From: Cognatundibacterium squillarum
Lineage (GTDB): Bacteria > Pseudomonadota > Gammaproteobacteria > Burkholderiales > Burkholderiaceae_D
Length of the DNA stretch: 64,000 nt
Direction: 5' to 3'
Assembly: GCF_014652435.1 (NCBI RefSeq)
Contig: NZ_BMYU01000001.1
Span: forward strand, 372,001 to 436,000
Shown here one piece after another: positions 47,714 to 56,916 of the stretch. The notes beneath the pieces are model-generated. The model was not told the origin of the DNA, searched no databases, and saw only the letters and a list, made by a program, of their open reading frames with translations. Positions within the stretch are counted from its first letter, which is position 1. Each line of letters begins with the position of its first letter. Made by a program: the position numbers and the translations under genes.

Positions 47714-49519
47714 TTAGGCGTCTGCTTCCTTTCTCCATCGTTTTACGACATCGTTAAAATCAATTACACGCCAATTGGAATTCCATTCAGTATAAGTGTC
47801 AATGCTTGCCGATTTTGGTTCCGGACAAGGTGGAGGAAGTTGAACCAAACTTGGCATAAGAACTGCATCACCAACAATGAAAGCCTCACCCTGCCTTAGC
47901 GTTGGCAACAATTCAACTAGCTCGCTAGAGCTGTCGGGCAGCAATGCCTTTATATAGTTTTGGTCTGCTTTATTGGTTAATCTAAGTGATAAAAAATTAT
48001 TGCATTGGGAAAAAATGGTATCGGAAACTTCCGATGGACGCTGACTAACAACCATGAGACTTAACCCATATTTCCGACCTTCTTTAGCAATTCGTTCGAT
48101 CGATTTTTTTGCCGCTTTGTAGTCAGCTCCTCCGGTCTGAGGGATGTAATTATGAGCCTCTTCGCAAACGATCAAAAAGGGGATGTCATTTTTAAGATTC
48201 TGAGAGTGCCTAATTTTAGAGTAGTGAAAAGCAAAATCAAAAATCAGCCGCGAAATTAGACTTACAGTAATGCTCAACACCTCAAAAGGAATGCCACTTA
48301 GATCGACAATCGTCACATTCGATTTGTTTAAGTACCCTAGAAATTGTTGTAGTACTTTTTCAAAATCGTCTGTTTTTAATTCTGCGCCGGATGCGTCCGT
48401 GGGATTAAGCAAGAAGCCAAGTCTTTTATCATTGATACGCGTCTCCAAACGTGAAACGAAACGGTCGAATTCACCGTTAAATCCTCCCTCTTTTGACACC
48501 TTCGAACCCAGAATTTTATGAGAAGAATTTCCAGTTGAGGCTTCGAATTGAATGGGATCCCACAACTTGTTTTCGGAATATTCAATGTCTTTGATAGGGA
48601 TAGAGGCAAAATAATTTTTTGAATCTTTCTCGTACACCGTTAAGTTGTTTTTATTTTCAATATAGTTGAATACTTCTTTTATCGAAAAGTAAACGGGAGT
48701 GTCATACGTTATTTTTTCTATTTTCGGATTATGTCGTTCTTTGTTAGCTATAACTGCTCTCTTAAATTGAGAAATTTGGTTATGCTTGTTTTGTTCGCCG
48801 CTCTCAATAAAAAGCGCTTCCAACTCCTCTGAGTTCATCAGCCAATAAGGGATTCGCAACTTATCAACATCGAGAACGTTCAGATTGAATTTCTCCGAAT
48901 CGCTAATAGTGAATGCAGAAGCGTACTCCGAGTGGATATCGAATATTAAAATATGCGAATTCTTTTGGGTTTCTGAATACTCGTTTTTGAAATTACTAAT
49001 TCCGACTGCACCTTGCAACAAACTCGCCACAGTACAAGACTTACCTGATCCAGTGGACCCCACAACGCCAATATGTTTACCAAAAAATTTGTCACCGTCG
49101 ACGTAAAATGGCACGTTCTCGTTACCCGATAGCATTCCAATTTTAAAATTGAAATCGGCTGTGTTTGAGAAAATTACTGCAAGATCGGACTGACCAAAAA
49201 CATATACTGACTCCGTTGGTACCGGCAATACTTGACTACCTCGCACAAACGTAAATTCTGTGCCCTTCTTTATCAAAGCCCCGAGGGGATTAGCATCCAA
49301 AACAAATCGCCACACCGCAGTGCTACCTTCATCCTTAACTATCTGGGTACTGGTAATATTTTTAATTGATGCGACGGCGAAGTTATGATTTCCATCTTCA
49401 ATTTTCAAGAATTTCCCAACTTGCAATTGCGATTTATTTCCTTCGAAGTACTCCAGCCCCTCAATCTCAATTGAGATCTTGTCCGGCGCACTGGAAGTTA
49501 CATATCCAATTTTATTCAT
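47714..49519 (-). CDS. HerA-type ATPase/translocase of a putative defence operon
   Basis: This 601-residue protein has the HerA N-terminal beta-barrel-like region (about 1-125), then a FtsK/HerA ATPase. Walker A is GVVGSTGSGKS (151-161), followed by LIFDIHSEYA with the HerA-type D-x-H-x-E pattern. Walker B is FLIVCEEAHNYIPQ, with the sensor KYGLSLMVVSQRPSEVSDTIFSQ after it. HerA ATPases form hexamers; in defence operons they pair with SIR2 or DUF4297-type nucleases. The start lies eight bases inside the end of the upstream gene with AGAGGA as ribosome-binding site, so the two are coupled. The gene is clearly more AT-rich than the flanking core genes. Confidence 0.88.
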   Translation of the reverse strand: MNKIGYVTSSAPDKISIEIEGLEYFEGNKSQLQVGKFLKIEDGNHNFAVASIKNITSTQIVKDEGSTAVWRFVLDANPLGALIKKGTEFTFVRGSQVLPVPTESVYVFGQSDLAVIFSNTADFNFKIGMLSGNENVPFYVDGDKFFGKHIGVVGSTGSGKSCTVASLLQGAVGISNFKNEYSETQKNSHILIFDIHSEYASAFTISDSEKFNLNVLDVDKLRIPYWLMNSEELEALFIESGEQNKHNQISQFKRAVIANKERHNPKIEKITYDTPVYFSIKEVFNYIENKNNLTVYEKDSKNYFASIPIKDIEYSENKLWDPIQFEASTGNSSHKILGSKVSKEGGFNGEFDRFVSRLETRINDKRLGFLLNPTDASGAELKTDDFEKVLQQFLGYLNKSNVTIVDLSGIPFEVLSITVSLISRLIFDFAFHYSKIRHSQNLKNDIPFLIVCEEAHNYIPQTGGADYKAAKKSIERIAKEGRKYGLSLMVVSQRPSEVSDTIFSQCNNFLSLRLTNKADQNYIKALLPDSSSELVELLPTLRQGEAFIVGDAVLMPSLVQLPPPCPEPKSASIDTYTEWNSNWRVIDFNDVVKRWRKEADA

Positions 49520-50720
49520 GGGTTCCTCTTAGTTGCATAACATATTCAAGCTCCTTGAAACTTGATATACCTAAATGAATTACATTAACATCCGAGACAT
49601 CAAGGTCAGTAGGAATTGAGTCACATACACAAAAAAGGTCTTGGCTCCTCCTATAATTCAATGGGGCAATAGTCGGGCGAGTATGCAGGAGGCGAAGGTC
49701 GAACTCACGCTCCCTTATTTTTCCGCGAGCTTGCTTTGTAATCGGTTCTCTAAATAATTCCGTAATTTCAAAGTTTGAGCCAACCATGCCCGTTGTAACC
49801 TTTACTTCCTTTCGAAATAAGCGAGATTGAATGTCATTTATCCCCGATATGTCTTTCTCGATGGCTATCAAAGGCGTCTTATCGTGCGACGGTTTTGTAT
49901 GGTATTTTTTCAGATAGTTGCAAACAAAAATGACAATTTCGTCGTCAAAGTTATCTATTGCATCTGGCTGAAAATAAAAAAACCGTTCACGACTATTCTG
50001 TGAGAGACCTTCGGAAAGTTGTTTTCTCACAGCTTCCAAAATTTTCTTCTTGTTTCTCGATGCGAGTACCCATTTCGATACGGCTGTTGCATTAGCTGCT
50101 GACAGATAATCATAGAAAATTCTTCGAGTTATCTTTCGATCCGACTCTTGCTTCAAACTCGAAAGTTTTGCGACGCGATGTATTGCGTTCGGATAAAGTA
50201 CGCAATCCACATCAGCGTCGTTTAATCCGAGCGTGCGAAGGGCGTTCATTGCCTCTTGTTCTAGTTCATCAATAGACGGCCCAAAATCCAGAATCACATT
50301 ATCTAGAAAAGTATTTTTATCGAACGGACTAATAATCCGAGCGACAATTTTTTTTAGCTCTTGATCACCTGTCGCCAAAGCGTTTTCCAATGTTTGCGCC
50401 GTGATTTTGCGCTCACCTTGTGCCTCTCCCGGTACATGTACGAATATCCGATAACTAATCGTTTTTGCAGTTGACTTTGAGAATGTTTCAGCCATCTGGA
50501 GTAGCGGCTTGAAGATCAAACTTTCAGAAAATGTCGAAGCAGCTTCATGATATTTGCATTGGACAGCTTTCAATGTGCCATCCAGAGCTTCAATATCAAT
50601 GTCTTCTACCAAACCTTCCACGGTAATTATTTCCCCTGCAGTGGCACCAACAACCGAAATTATTGTTTTATTAAATTGATACAAAAAACCTTTAATCGTG
50701 CTGTCAGCCGTTCGCTTCAT
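49512..50720 (-). CDS. DUF4297/Cap4-like putative dsDNA nuclease, partner of HerA
   Basis: This 402-residue protein opens with GFLYQFNKTI, then TVEGLVEDIDIEALDG and LKAVQCKYHE: Glu35, Asp40/Asp42 and Q54-x-K56 form a PD-(D/E)xK pattern like that of DUF4297/Cap4 endonucleases, which are known effectors in defence systems. The remaining ~320 residues are mostly helical and unassigned. GAGGAGA precedes the ATG at 50720. It is first in a two-gene operon with the HerA gene and overlaps it by eight bases. By analogy with described nuclease-HerA systems, it would degrade DNA on phage infection; family assignment is from motifs only. Confidence 0.7.
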   Translation of the reverse strand: MKRTADSTIKGFLYQFNKTIISVVGATAGEIITVEGLVEDIDIEALDGTLKAVQCKYHEAASTFSESLIFKPLLQMAETFSKSTAKTISYRIFVHVPGEAQGERKITAQTLENALATGDQELKKIVARIISPFDKNTFLDNVILDFGPSIDELEQEAMNALRTLGLNDADVDCVLYPNAIHRVAKLSSLKQESDRKITRRIFYDYLSAANATAVSKWVLASRNKKKILEAVRKQLSEGLSQNSRERFFYFQPDAIDNFDDEIVIFVCNYLKKYHTKPSHDKTPLIAIEKDISGINDIQSRLFRKEVKVTTGMVGSNFEITELFREPITKQARGKIREREFDLRLLHTRPTIAPLNYRRSQDLFCVCDSIPTDLDVSDVNVIHLGISSFKELEYVMQLRGTHE

Positions 50721-50812
50721 ATCTCTCCTCGCCTCATTAAAGTATCAATCGCGTACAAAAACGAGAATAACTTATTTAGCAATATTTTGTGAATGCATTT
50801 TTAATATCAATA

Positions 50813-51843
50813 GGCGCTGTTGCACAAATCCTGAACAGGTCGGGACTCACTTTTCCCCAAACCGATTTACGCCACCGCCGCCGTGCATGGACGACCCAGC
50901 ATGCTGAAGCGATTCAAGATGGCAGCACGCGCTTGCAGCTCTGCCACTTGTCCATCGAAGCACAGAACCATCATCCTTTCACCCAACCGTTTGAACCAAT
51001 ACATCTTGGTTTCCACCAAACTGCGGCGATGATAGCCGCTCCAGCGCTTCCAAATCGCCCGGCCCAGTCGTTTGGTTGCCCGTAGAATCTCGTTCCGAGC
51101 CAGCACACCCAGCGATCTTCCTTTCCACGATCTTGCATTCTTGCGAGTCGGAAAGCATCCACTTGCACCCCGCGCGGCAATCGCTTCATGACAGGCCTGA
51201 GTATCGAAAGCCCCATCACCGCTCACGCAGCTTATCGGCTCATCGGCCGGGATCTGCGCCAATAGCGAAGGCAGCATTTGCGCATCGCCCTGTCGGTTGT
51301 CAGTCACCTCAATGGCGCGAATCTGCAGGGTTTGCGCATCGATGCCCAGATGCACTTTGCGCCATTGCCGGCGATATTCTGCGCCGTGCTTCTTGGTTTT
51401 CCACTCACCTTCGCCCAGCATCTTGATGCCTGTGCTATCCACCAGCAGATGCAGCGCACCTGAGCTTTTCTGGTAGGGAATCTTGACCTGCAGCGTCTGC
51501 TGCCGCCTGGATAGCGTGCTGAAATCTGGGACACTCCAGACCCGCCAGCTTGAGCAGGCTTTGGATGAAGCCGATGGTCTGCCTCAACGCCAGTCCAAAC
51601 AGGTTTTTGATGGGCAGGCAGAATTGAATGGCGGCATCGCTATAGGTCTGCGTCCGTCCGCGCGTACCGCGTGGAGTGGCCTGCCATGACATGTTTGTGT
51701 CCAGCCAGACGGACAGAGAGCCGCGTTGGATCAGAGCTTGGGTGTGGGCTTGCCAGTTGGTAGTGCGGTAACGTTTCGGAGCGGGCTTGGTCATGCCACT
51801 ATCTTACCAAGCCTCGCTAGGGAAGGATTTGTGCAACAGCGCC
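50813..51843 (-). mobile_element. IS5-family insertion sequence, 1031 bp
   Basis: Perfect 20-bp inverted repeats end the element: GGCGCTGTTGCACAAATCCT at 50813-50832 and its reverse complement at 51824-51843. A single transposase gene fills the interior on the minus strand but is frameshifted. The bases next to the two ends do not match each other, so no target-site duplication is visible. The element lies directly upstream of the nuclease-HerA operon and may have displaced or supplied its promoter. Confidence 0.92.
50867..51794 (-). pseudogene. IS5-family transposase, frameshifted
   Basis: The 5' part (51794-51435) reads MTKPAPKRYRTTNWQAHTQA through GRTQTYSDAAIQFCLPIKNLF to LLKLAGLE, then leaves frame near 51532. 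The continuation VPDFSTLSRRQQTLQVKIPY is in another frame and joins the DDE part (VDSTGIKMLGEGEW; SGDGAFDT; ETKMYWFKRLGERM). The best explanation is loss of one of two tandem GAGTG units, restoring GAGTGGAGTGTC in the ancestor; some IS5 relatives use programmed frameshifting, but no slippery heptamer is evident here. The element is probably not autonomous. Confidence 0.8.
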
Positions 51844-52070
51844 GGTTGCCGCTCGCCAGTTCAATATCTGGAAAATTGGATGAAGAAACAAAATCAAGAG
51901 AATTTGGCTGCATGACATTCACTTGATGGCTTACTAAATATCAAGAGACGCGCAACTGACACGGTGGAGGATAAAAACTCACAAAGAGCATTGCCTATGA
52001 CAGGCAAAGTAAGTGATCTTTGCTCTCACCGTTAATGGCATACTAAGTGGCATACCGATTGACTTAAAAA
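51844..52070. other. Non-coding segment between IS element and tRNA-Ser
   Basis: About 230 AT-rich bases with no gene. A short direct repeat TGGCATAC occurs twice near 52036 and 52048. Such spacer sequence beside a tRNA 3' end is often left from integrative elements, but no integrase remnant is recognisable. Confidence 0.4.
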
Positions 52071-52099
52071 ACAAAAAAGCCCTTGAAAATCAAGGGCTT
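52071..52099 (-). terminator. Terminator of tRNA-Ser
   Basis: On the minus strand AAGCCCTTGA-ttt-TCAAGGGCTT is a perfect 10-bp stem followed by TTTTGTTTTTTAAG, 13 bases beyond the CCA end of the tRNA. Confidence 0.9.
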
Positions 52100-52111
52100 A
52101 TTGCACTAACT

Positions 52112-52201
52112 TGGCGGAGAGGGGGGGATTCGAACCCCCGATAGGTGTTACCCTACGCCTGATTTCGAGTCAGGTACATTCAACCACTCTGCCACCTCTC
52201 C
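52112..52201 (-). tRNA. tRNA-Ser (anticodon CGA)
   Basis: This is a 90-nt class II tRNA on the minus strand. The acceptor stem GGAGAGG pairs with CCTCTCC before CCA. The anticodon arm CTGACTCGAAATCAG presents CGA, reading UCG. A long variable arm and a T-arm with GGTTCGAATCC follow. CCA is encoded. Its 3' side faces the HerA island. Confidence 0.97.
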
Positions 52202-52362
52202 GGCTTGGGTTGTTCGCTTTTGCGAAGCCTCGCATTATAGCAAGACATTGCCCGCAATTCAATCACGCCTGTCTTTTTCCGTTTGACTGTGCAGAAACCA
52301 CTGCTGAAATATTGCGGTCATAAAATTTACATATAGTTTTACCTCAGAGAAACAAGTTTCGG

Positions 52363-54222
52363 ATGGGGTTGGTTATGGAGAGCACATTGTATGCACAAGA
52401 CCGTGGTGTGCTTCAGGATTTACTGAATTCGGCGGCGATCAGCAGTGCGGCTGCGCAGCCGTCTTTGCATCAGCATCTGAAAGATATCGTTCGCAACCGC
52501 CAGCTTACCGCCCGCTTCCAGCCGATTATCGAAATGAGCGATGGCTCCATTCTGGGGTATGAGGGGTTGATTCGCGGCCCGTCGGATTCGCCTTTGCATT
52601 CGCCGATCAATTTATTCAAAACCGCGGCTGATTTTCAGATGACGGTGACGGTGGAGCATTTGTGCCGTCAGATTGTGATGGAGCAGTTTGCGGCGCAAAA
52701 GCTGCCGGGCAAGCTGTTCTTAAATGTAAGCCCGGAAACGCTGATGCAGCGCGATGCGCGTTACGGCGAAACGCTGGAATACATTCATCATCTGGGTATT
52801 GCGCCGGATTCTGTGATTATTGAGCTGACAGAAAATCAGCCTACGCATGATTACGCGCTGCTGGCGGATGCGGTCATGCATTACCGCGACATGGGTTTTG
52901 AGATTGCGATTGATGATCTGGGTGAGGGTTTTTCCAGCCTGCGCCTGTGGTCTGAGCTGAAGCCGGATTACGTCAAAATTGACATGCACTTTATTCAGGG
53001 CATACATCAGGATCAGGTCAAAGCACAGTTTGTGCGTTCGATTCAGTCAATTGCAGAAAAATCCGGTACCCGTGTGATTGCGGAAGGCATAGAAACACAT
53101 CAGGAATTGCTGGCACTGCGCGATATTGGTGTGGCTTGCGGTCAGGGCTATCACATCGCCCGCCCTCACCCGCGCCCGACGCATTCGGTGTCTGCGGAGG
53201 TGGCAAAAGTGCTGTCAGCGAATCAGTGGGCGCAGCGTAAAAGCACGCCGAAGGTGCAACATACCTTAATCGAACGCATTCTGCGCGATGTTCCGTCGAT
53301 TCCATCCACCATGCGCAACCGCGATGTTGAGACGATGTTTCTGGAAAACCCGAAACTGCAACTGATTCCGGTGGTGGATGACGGTGTTCCGGTCGGCATT
53401 ATCAACCGCTATCGCTTAATCGACAGTTTTGCGCGGCCGTTTCAGCGTGAGGTTCAGGGGAAAAAAGCCTGCAAAATCTTTATGGATGAAAATCCGGTGA
53501 TTGTGGATCGCGGTACGACGATGCAGGAAGTCAGCCAGATCATTGTTGAAGCGAATCCGGATCATCTGATTAACGGCATTATCATCACCGAAAACGGTCA
53601 GTACGCCGGCATTTGCACCGGCCCGGATCTGATGCGTGAGATTACGCAATTGCAGATCAATGCAGCGCGTTACGCGAATCCGCTGACGGAATTGCCGGGC
53701 AATGTACCGATCAATGAGCATATCGACGAGTTGCTGGAAAAAGAAATCGCGTTCTGCGCCTGCTACTGCGATCTGGATCATTTCAAACCATTCAACGATG
53801 TGTACGGTTATCGTCGCGGTGATGACATCATTCAAATGACCAGCGCCCTGTTAAAGCGCCATTGCGATCCGAAGCGGGATTTTATCGGGCATATCGGCGG
53901 CGATGACTTCATTATTCTGTTTCAGAGCGACGACTGGCATCAGCGCTGCGAACAGATTCTGACGGAGTTCGCAGAAGATATTCAAAACTATTACAGCCAT
54001 GAAGATCTGGAGCGCGGCGGTTATCTGAGCGAAGACCGGCAAGGCACGCGGGTGTTCTGCCCGCTGATCAGTTTGTCGATTGGCGCGGTAAAAGCCAGAC
54101 CGGGTCAGTTCTACACCCATCATCAGATTTCGATTGCGGCAGCGGATGCGAAGAAGCAGGCCAAGAAAGTGCGTGGCAATAGTTTGTTTGTAGACCGCCG
54201 GCAGGATGGCGCGCCTAACTGA
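52363..54222 (+). CDS. EAL-CBS-GGDEF cyclic-di-GMP protein
   Basis: This 619-residue cytosolic protein has an N-terminal EAL phosphodiesterase domain with the catalytic set apparently intact: EGLIRG, FLNVSPETL, IIELTEN, IAIDDLGEG, YVKIDM, VIAEGIET and GQGYHIARP. A CBS pair spans about residues 300-430 (IPVVDDGVPVGIINRYRL; GIIITENGQYAGICTG). The C-terminal GGDEF domain has GGDDF in place of GGDEF with the upstream YCDLDHFKPFND metal motif present. It is probably a c-di-GMP phosphodiesterase, with the GGDEF domain possibly regulatory. Either ATG 52363 or 52375 can start it. Confidence 0.9.
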   Translation: MGLVMESTLYAQDRGVLQDLLNSAAISSAAAQPSLHQHLKDIVRNRQLTARFQPIIEMSDGSILGYEGLIRGPSDSPLHSPINLFKTAADFQMTVTVEHLCRQIVMEQFAAQKLPGKLFLNVSPETLMQRDARYGETLEYIHHLGIAPDSVIIELTENQPTHDYALLADAVMHYRDMGFEIAIDDLGEGFSSLRLWSELKPDYVKIDMHFIQGIHQDQVKAQFVRSIQSIAEKSGTRVIAEGIETHQELLALRDIGVACGQGYHIARPHPRPTHSVSAEVAKVLSANQWAQRKSTPKVQHTLIERILRDVPSIPSTMRNRDVETMFLENPKLQLIPVVDDGVPVGIINRYRLIDSFARPFQREVQGKKACKIFMDENPVIVDRGTTMQEVSQIIVEANPDHLINGIIITENGQYAGICTGPDLMREITQLQINAARYANPLTELPGNVPINEHIDELLEKEIAFCACYCDLDHFKPFNDVYGYRRGDDIIQMTSALLKRHCDPKRDFIGHIGGDDFIILFQSDDWHQRCEQILTEFAEDIQNYYSHEDLERGGYLSEDRQGTRVFCPLISLSIGAVKARPGQFYTHHQISIAAADAKKQAKKVRGNSLFVDRRQDGAPN

Positions 54223-54501
54223 GCGAGGATCGTCGTCTGCGGGTGTGCGCAACTACAGGTACTCGCAGTTTCGCGGACACAATTTGCCAGTCATAGTCGA
54301 ACCGGACGGGCTTTCTGATACCCGCAATTGTGCACAGATCGTCATTTGCCATTTACGGAGAGCCGGACTTTCTGCCGACGACCGCCGGATCGCTATGCAA
54401 AACTCCGCATTTGAGGCATTTTTGGCCTGAAAATGGCTGTTCGGGGACTGCCCGGCAGCTGCCCTGCTCCCTCCCCAGTCTGACTAGCTGACACGGAAAA
54501 C
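54223..54501. other. Intergenic region without a gene
   Basis: About 280 bases in the convergent gap after the EAL gene. It holds repeat copy E and, to its left (about 54290-54345), a more degraded stretch resembling a tandem second core (CCGGACGGGCTTTCTGATAC). No credible coding sequence. Confidence 0.55.
54331..54413 (+). repeat. Interspersed ~83-bp repeat, copy E
   Basis: Left arm TGCACAGATCGTCATTTG, core CTTTCTGCCGACGACCGCC, right arm ATGCAAAACTCCGCATTTGA. It lies between the convergent EAL-domain and serS genes. The core is identical to that of copies A and C. Confidence 0.85.
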
Positions 54502-54541
54502 AAAAAGCACCGTTTTGCCTATTGCAGAAACGGTGCTTTTT
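54502..54541. terminator. Bidirectional terminator after serS
   Basis: AAAAGCACCGTTT...AAACGGTGCTTTT forms a 13-bp stem around a 12-nt loop with A- and T-tracts on its sides. It lies between serS and the EAL gene. Confidence 0.88.
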
Positions 54542-54591
54542 TGGGGTTACTGCGCCGGAAAAAGCGCAGTTCAGCCGGAATACGTCAGCAA

Positions 54592-55899
<1,308 letters not shown>

Positions 55900-56001
55900 T
55901 CAGCGACTAAAAATTCGAATCCGGTATTGTAGCAAGGCCACCACCAAATCCCTAGTGTTGCGTTGCAATACCGCGGTCGGCTACGCCGGCGAAAGCCGCC
56001 C

Positions 56002-56769
56002 TCAGCTTTGCGCACCGGCTGGCGAATTTGCAAGAAATTTCAGCAAAGCACGGGCATTCAGCCAGTCGCCGATTTTCAGCTTGGTCGGCTTCAGCGTGAT
56101 TTTCGTCTGAATGATTTCGGCTTCGCTCGGCTGAATCGCGAGATATACCGGTTTCAGACGCGAATAGACTTCGCGCCGCATGAAGCGGTTGCGGTTATAA
56201 CTGATCGACAGATAAAGCAAACCCAGTATGCTGACTGCTGTAATACCAACTACCCAGAGCGGATGATCTATCAGCGGGCCGAGCAAACTACCGATCAAAG
56301 CACCAAGCACAAACGCCGCCATACCCGTCAAAAGTCCGGTCAGCGTGACGTTTGAGCCTTGCTTTTCTGCCAGATACGATAAATGGTACAAAGGCTGAAG
56401 CAGCAAATGCTGGCGCTCTGCCGGGGAAAGCTCTTGCGGACGCTGGCGCATTTTTTCGCTGAGCGCCACATCTTCCTGCCAGATTTCCATACAGTTCGGG
56501 TTGGTTTCTTCAATCAGTAAATCCAGTGGTTTTAATTCGCTGGCTGTATGAAAGGCCTGATCAAGATTTCTGTAATGTTCCGCACCACAATGCTGGCAGG
56601 TAAATGTATGTCCGACCGGATCGCCTTTGGAAAAGCTGATGTAATACACGTGGCTGGCGAGATGAATTCGTGTCACTTTGAACTCACGCATGTCGTGGCA
56701 GACAGCGCACCAGTTTGCGATAAAACCTTCCGGAAAGCGCTTTTGCTTCTTACCCCAGATGATGAACAT
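56002..56769 (-). CDS. Zinc-ribbon membrane protein of unknown function
   Basis: This is a 255-residue protein. The N-terminal part carries two Cys-x2-Cys pairs (CAVC near residue 21 and CQHC near 58) that probably bind zinc. A helical middle section follows, then a pair of membrane segments (about 144-185: LLTGMAAFVLGALIGSLLG and WVVGITAVSILGLLYLSI). The C-terminal 60 residues are soluble. I do not recognise the family. The first residues MFIIWGKKQKR resemble other zinc-ribbon proteins that start FIIWG. Confidence 0.7.
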   Translation of the reverse strand: MFIIWGKKQKRFPEGFIANWCAVCHDMREFKVTRIHLASHVYYISFSKGDPVGHTFTCQHCGAEHYRNLDQAFHTASELKPLDLLIEETNPNCMEIWQEDVALSEKMRQRPQELSPAERQHLLLQPLYHLSYLAEKQGSNVTLTGLLTGMAAFVLGALIGSLLGPLIDHPLWVVGITAVSILGLLYLSISYNRNRFMRREVYSRLKPVYLAIQPSEAEIIQTKITLKPTKLKIGDWLNARALLKFLANSPAGAQS

Positions 56770-56916
56770 TTGTATCCCCCGATACTGAAAATCGAAACTT
56801 TATTTTTTCTTAATTTTCTGCTTAATATGCTGGCAAAAATTCTCTTTTGAATTCAGATTTCATTACCTTGTTCAATTGCAGCTAAAGCCACAAAAATACT
56901 GTTCTGCATTACAGAA

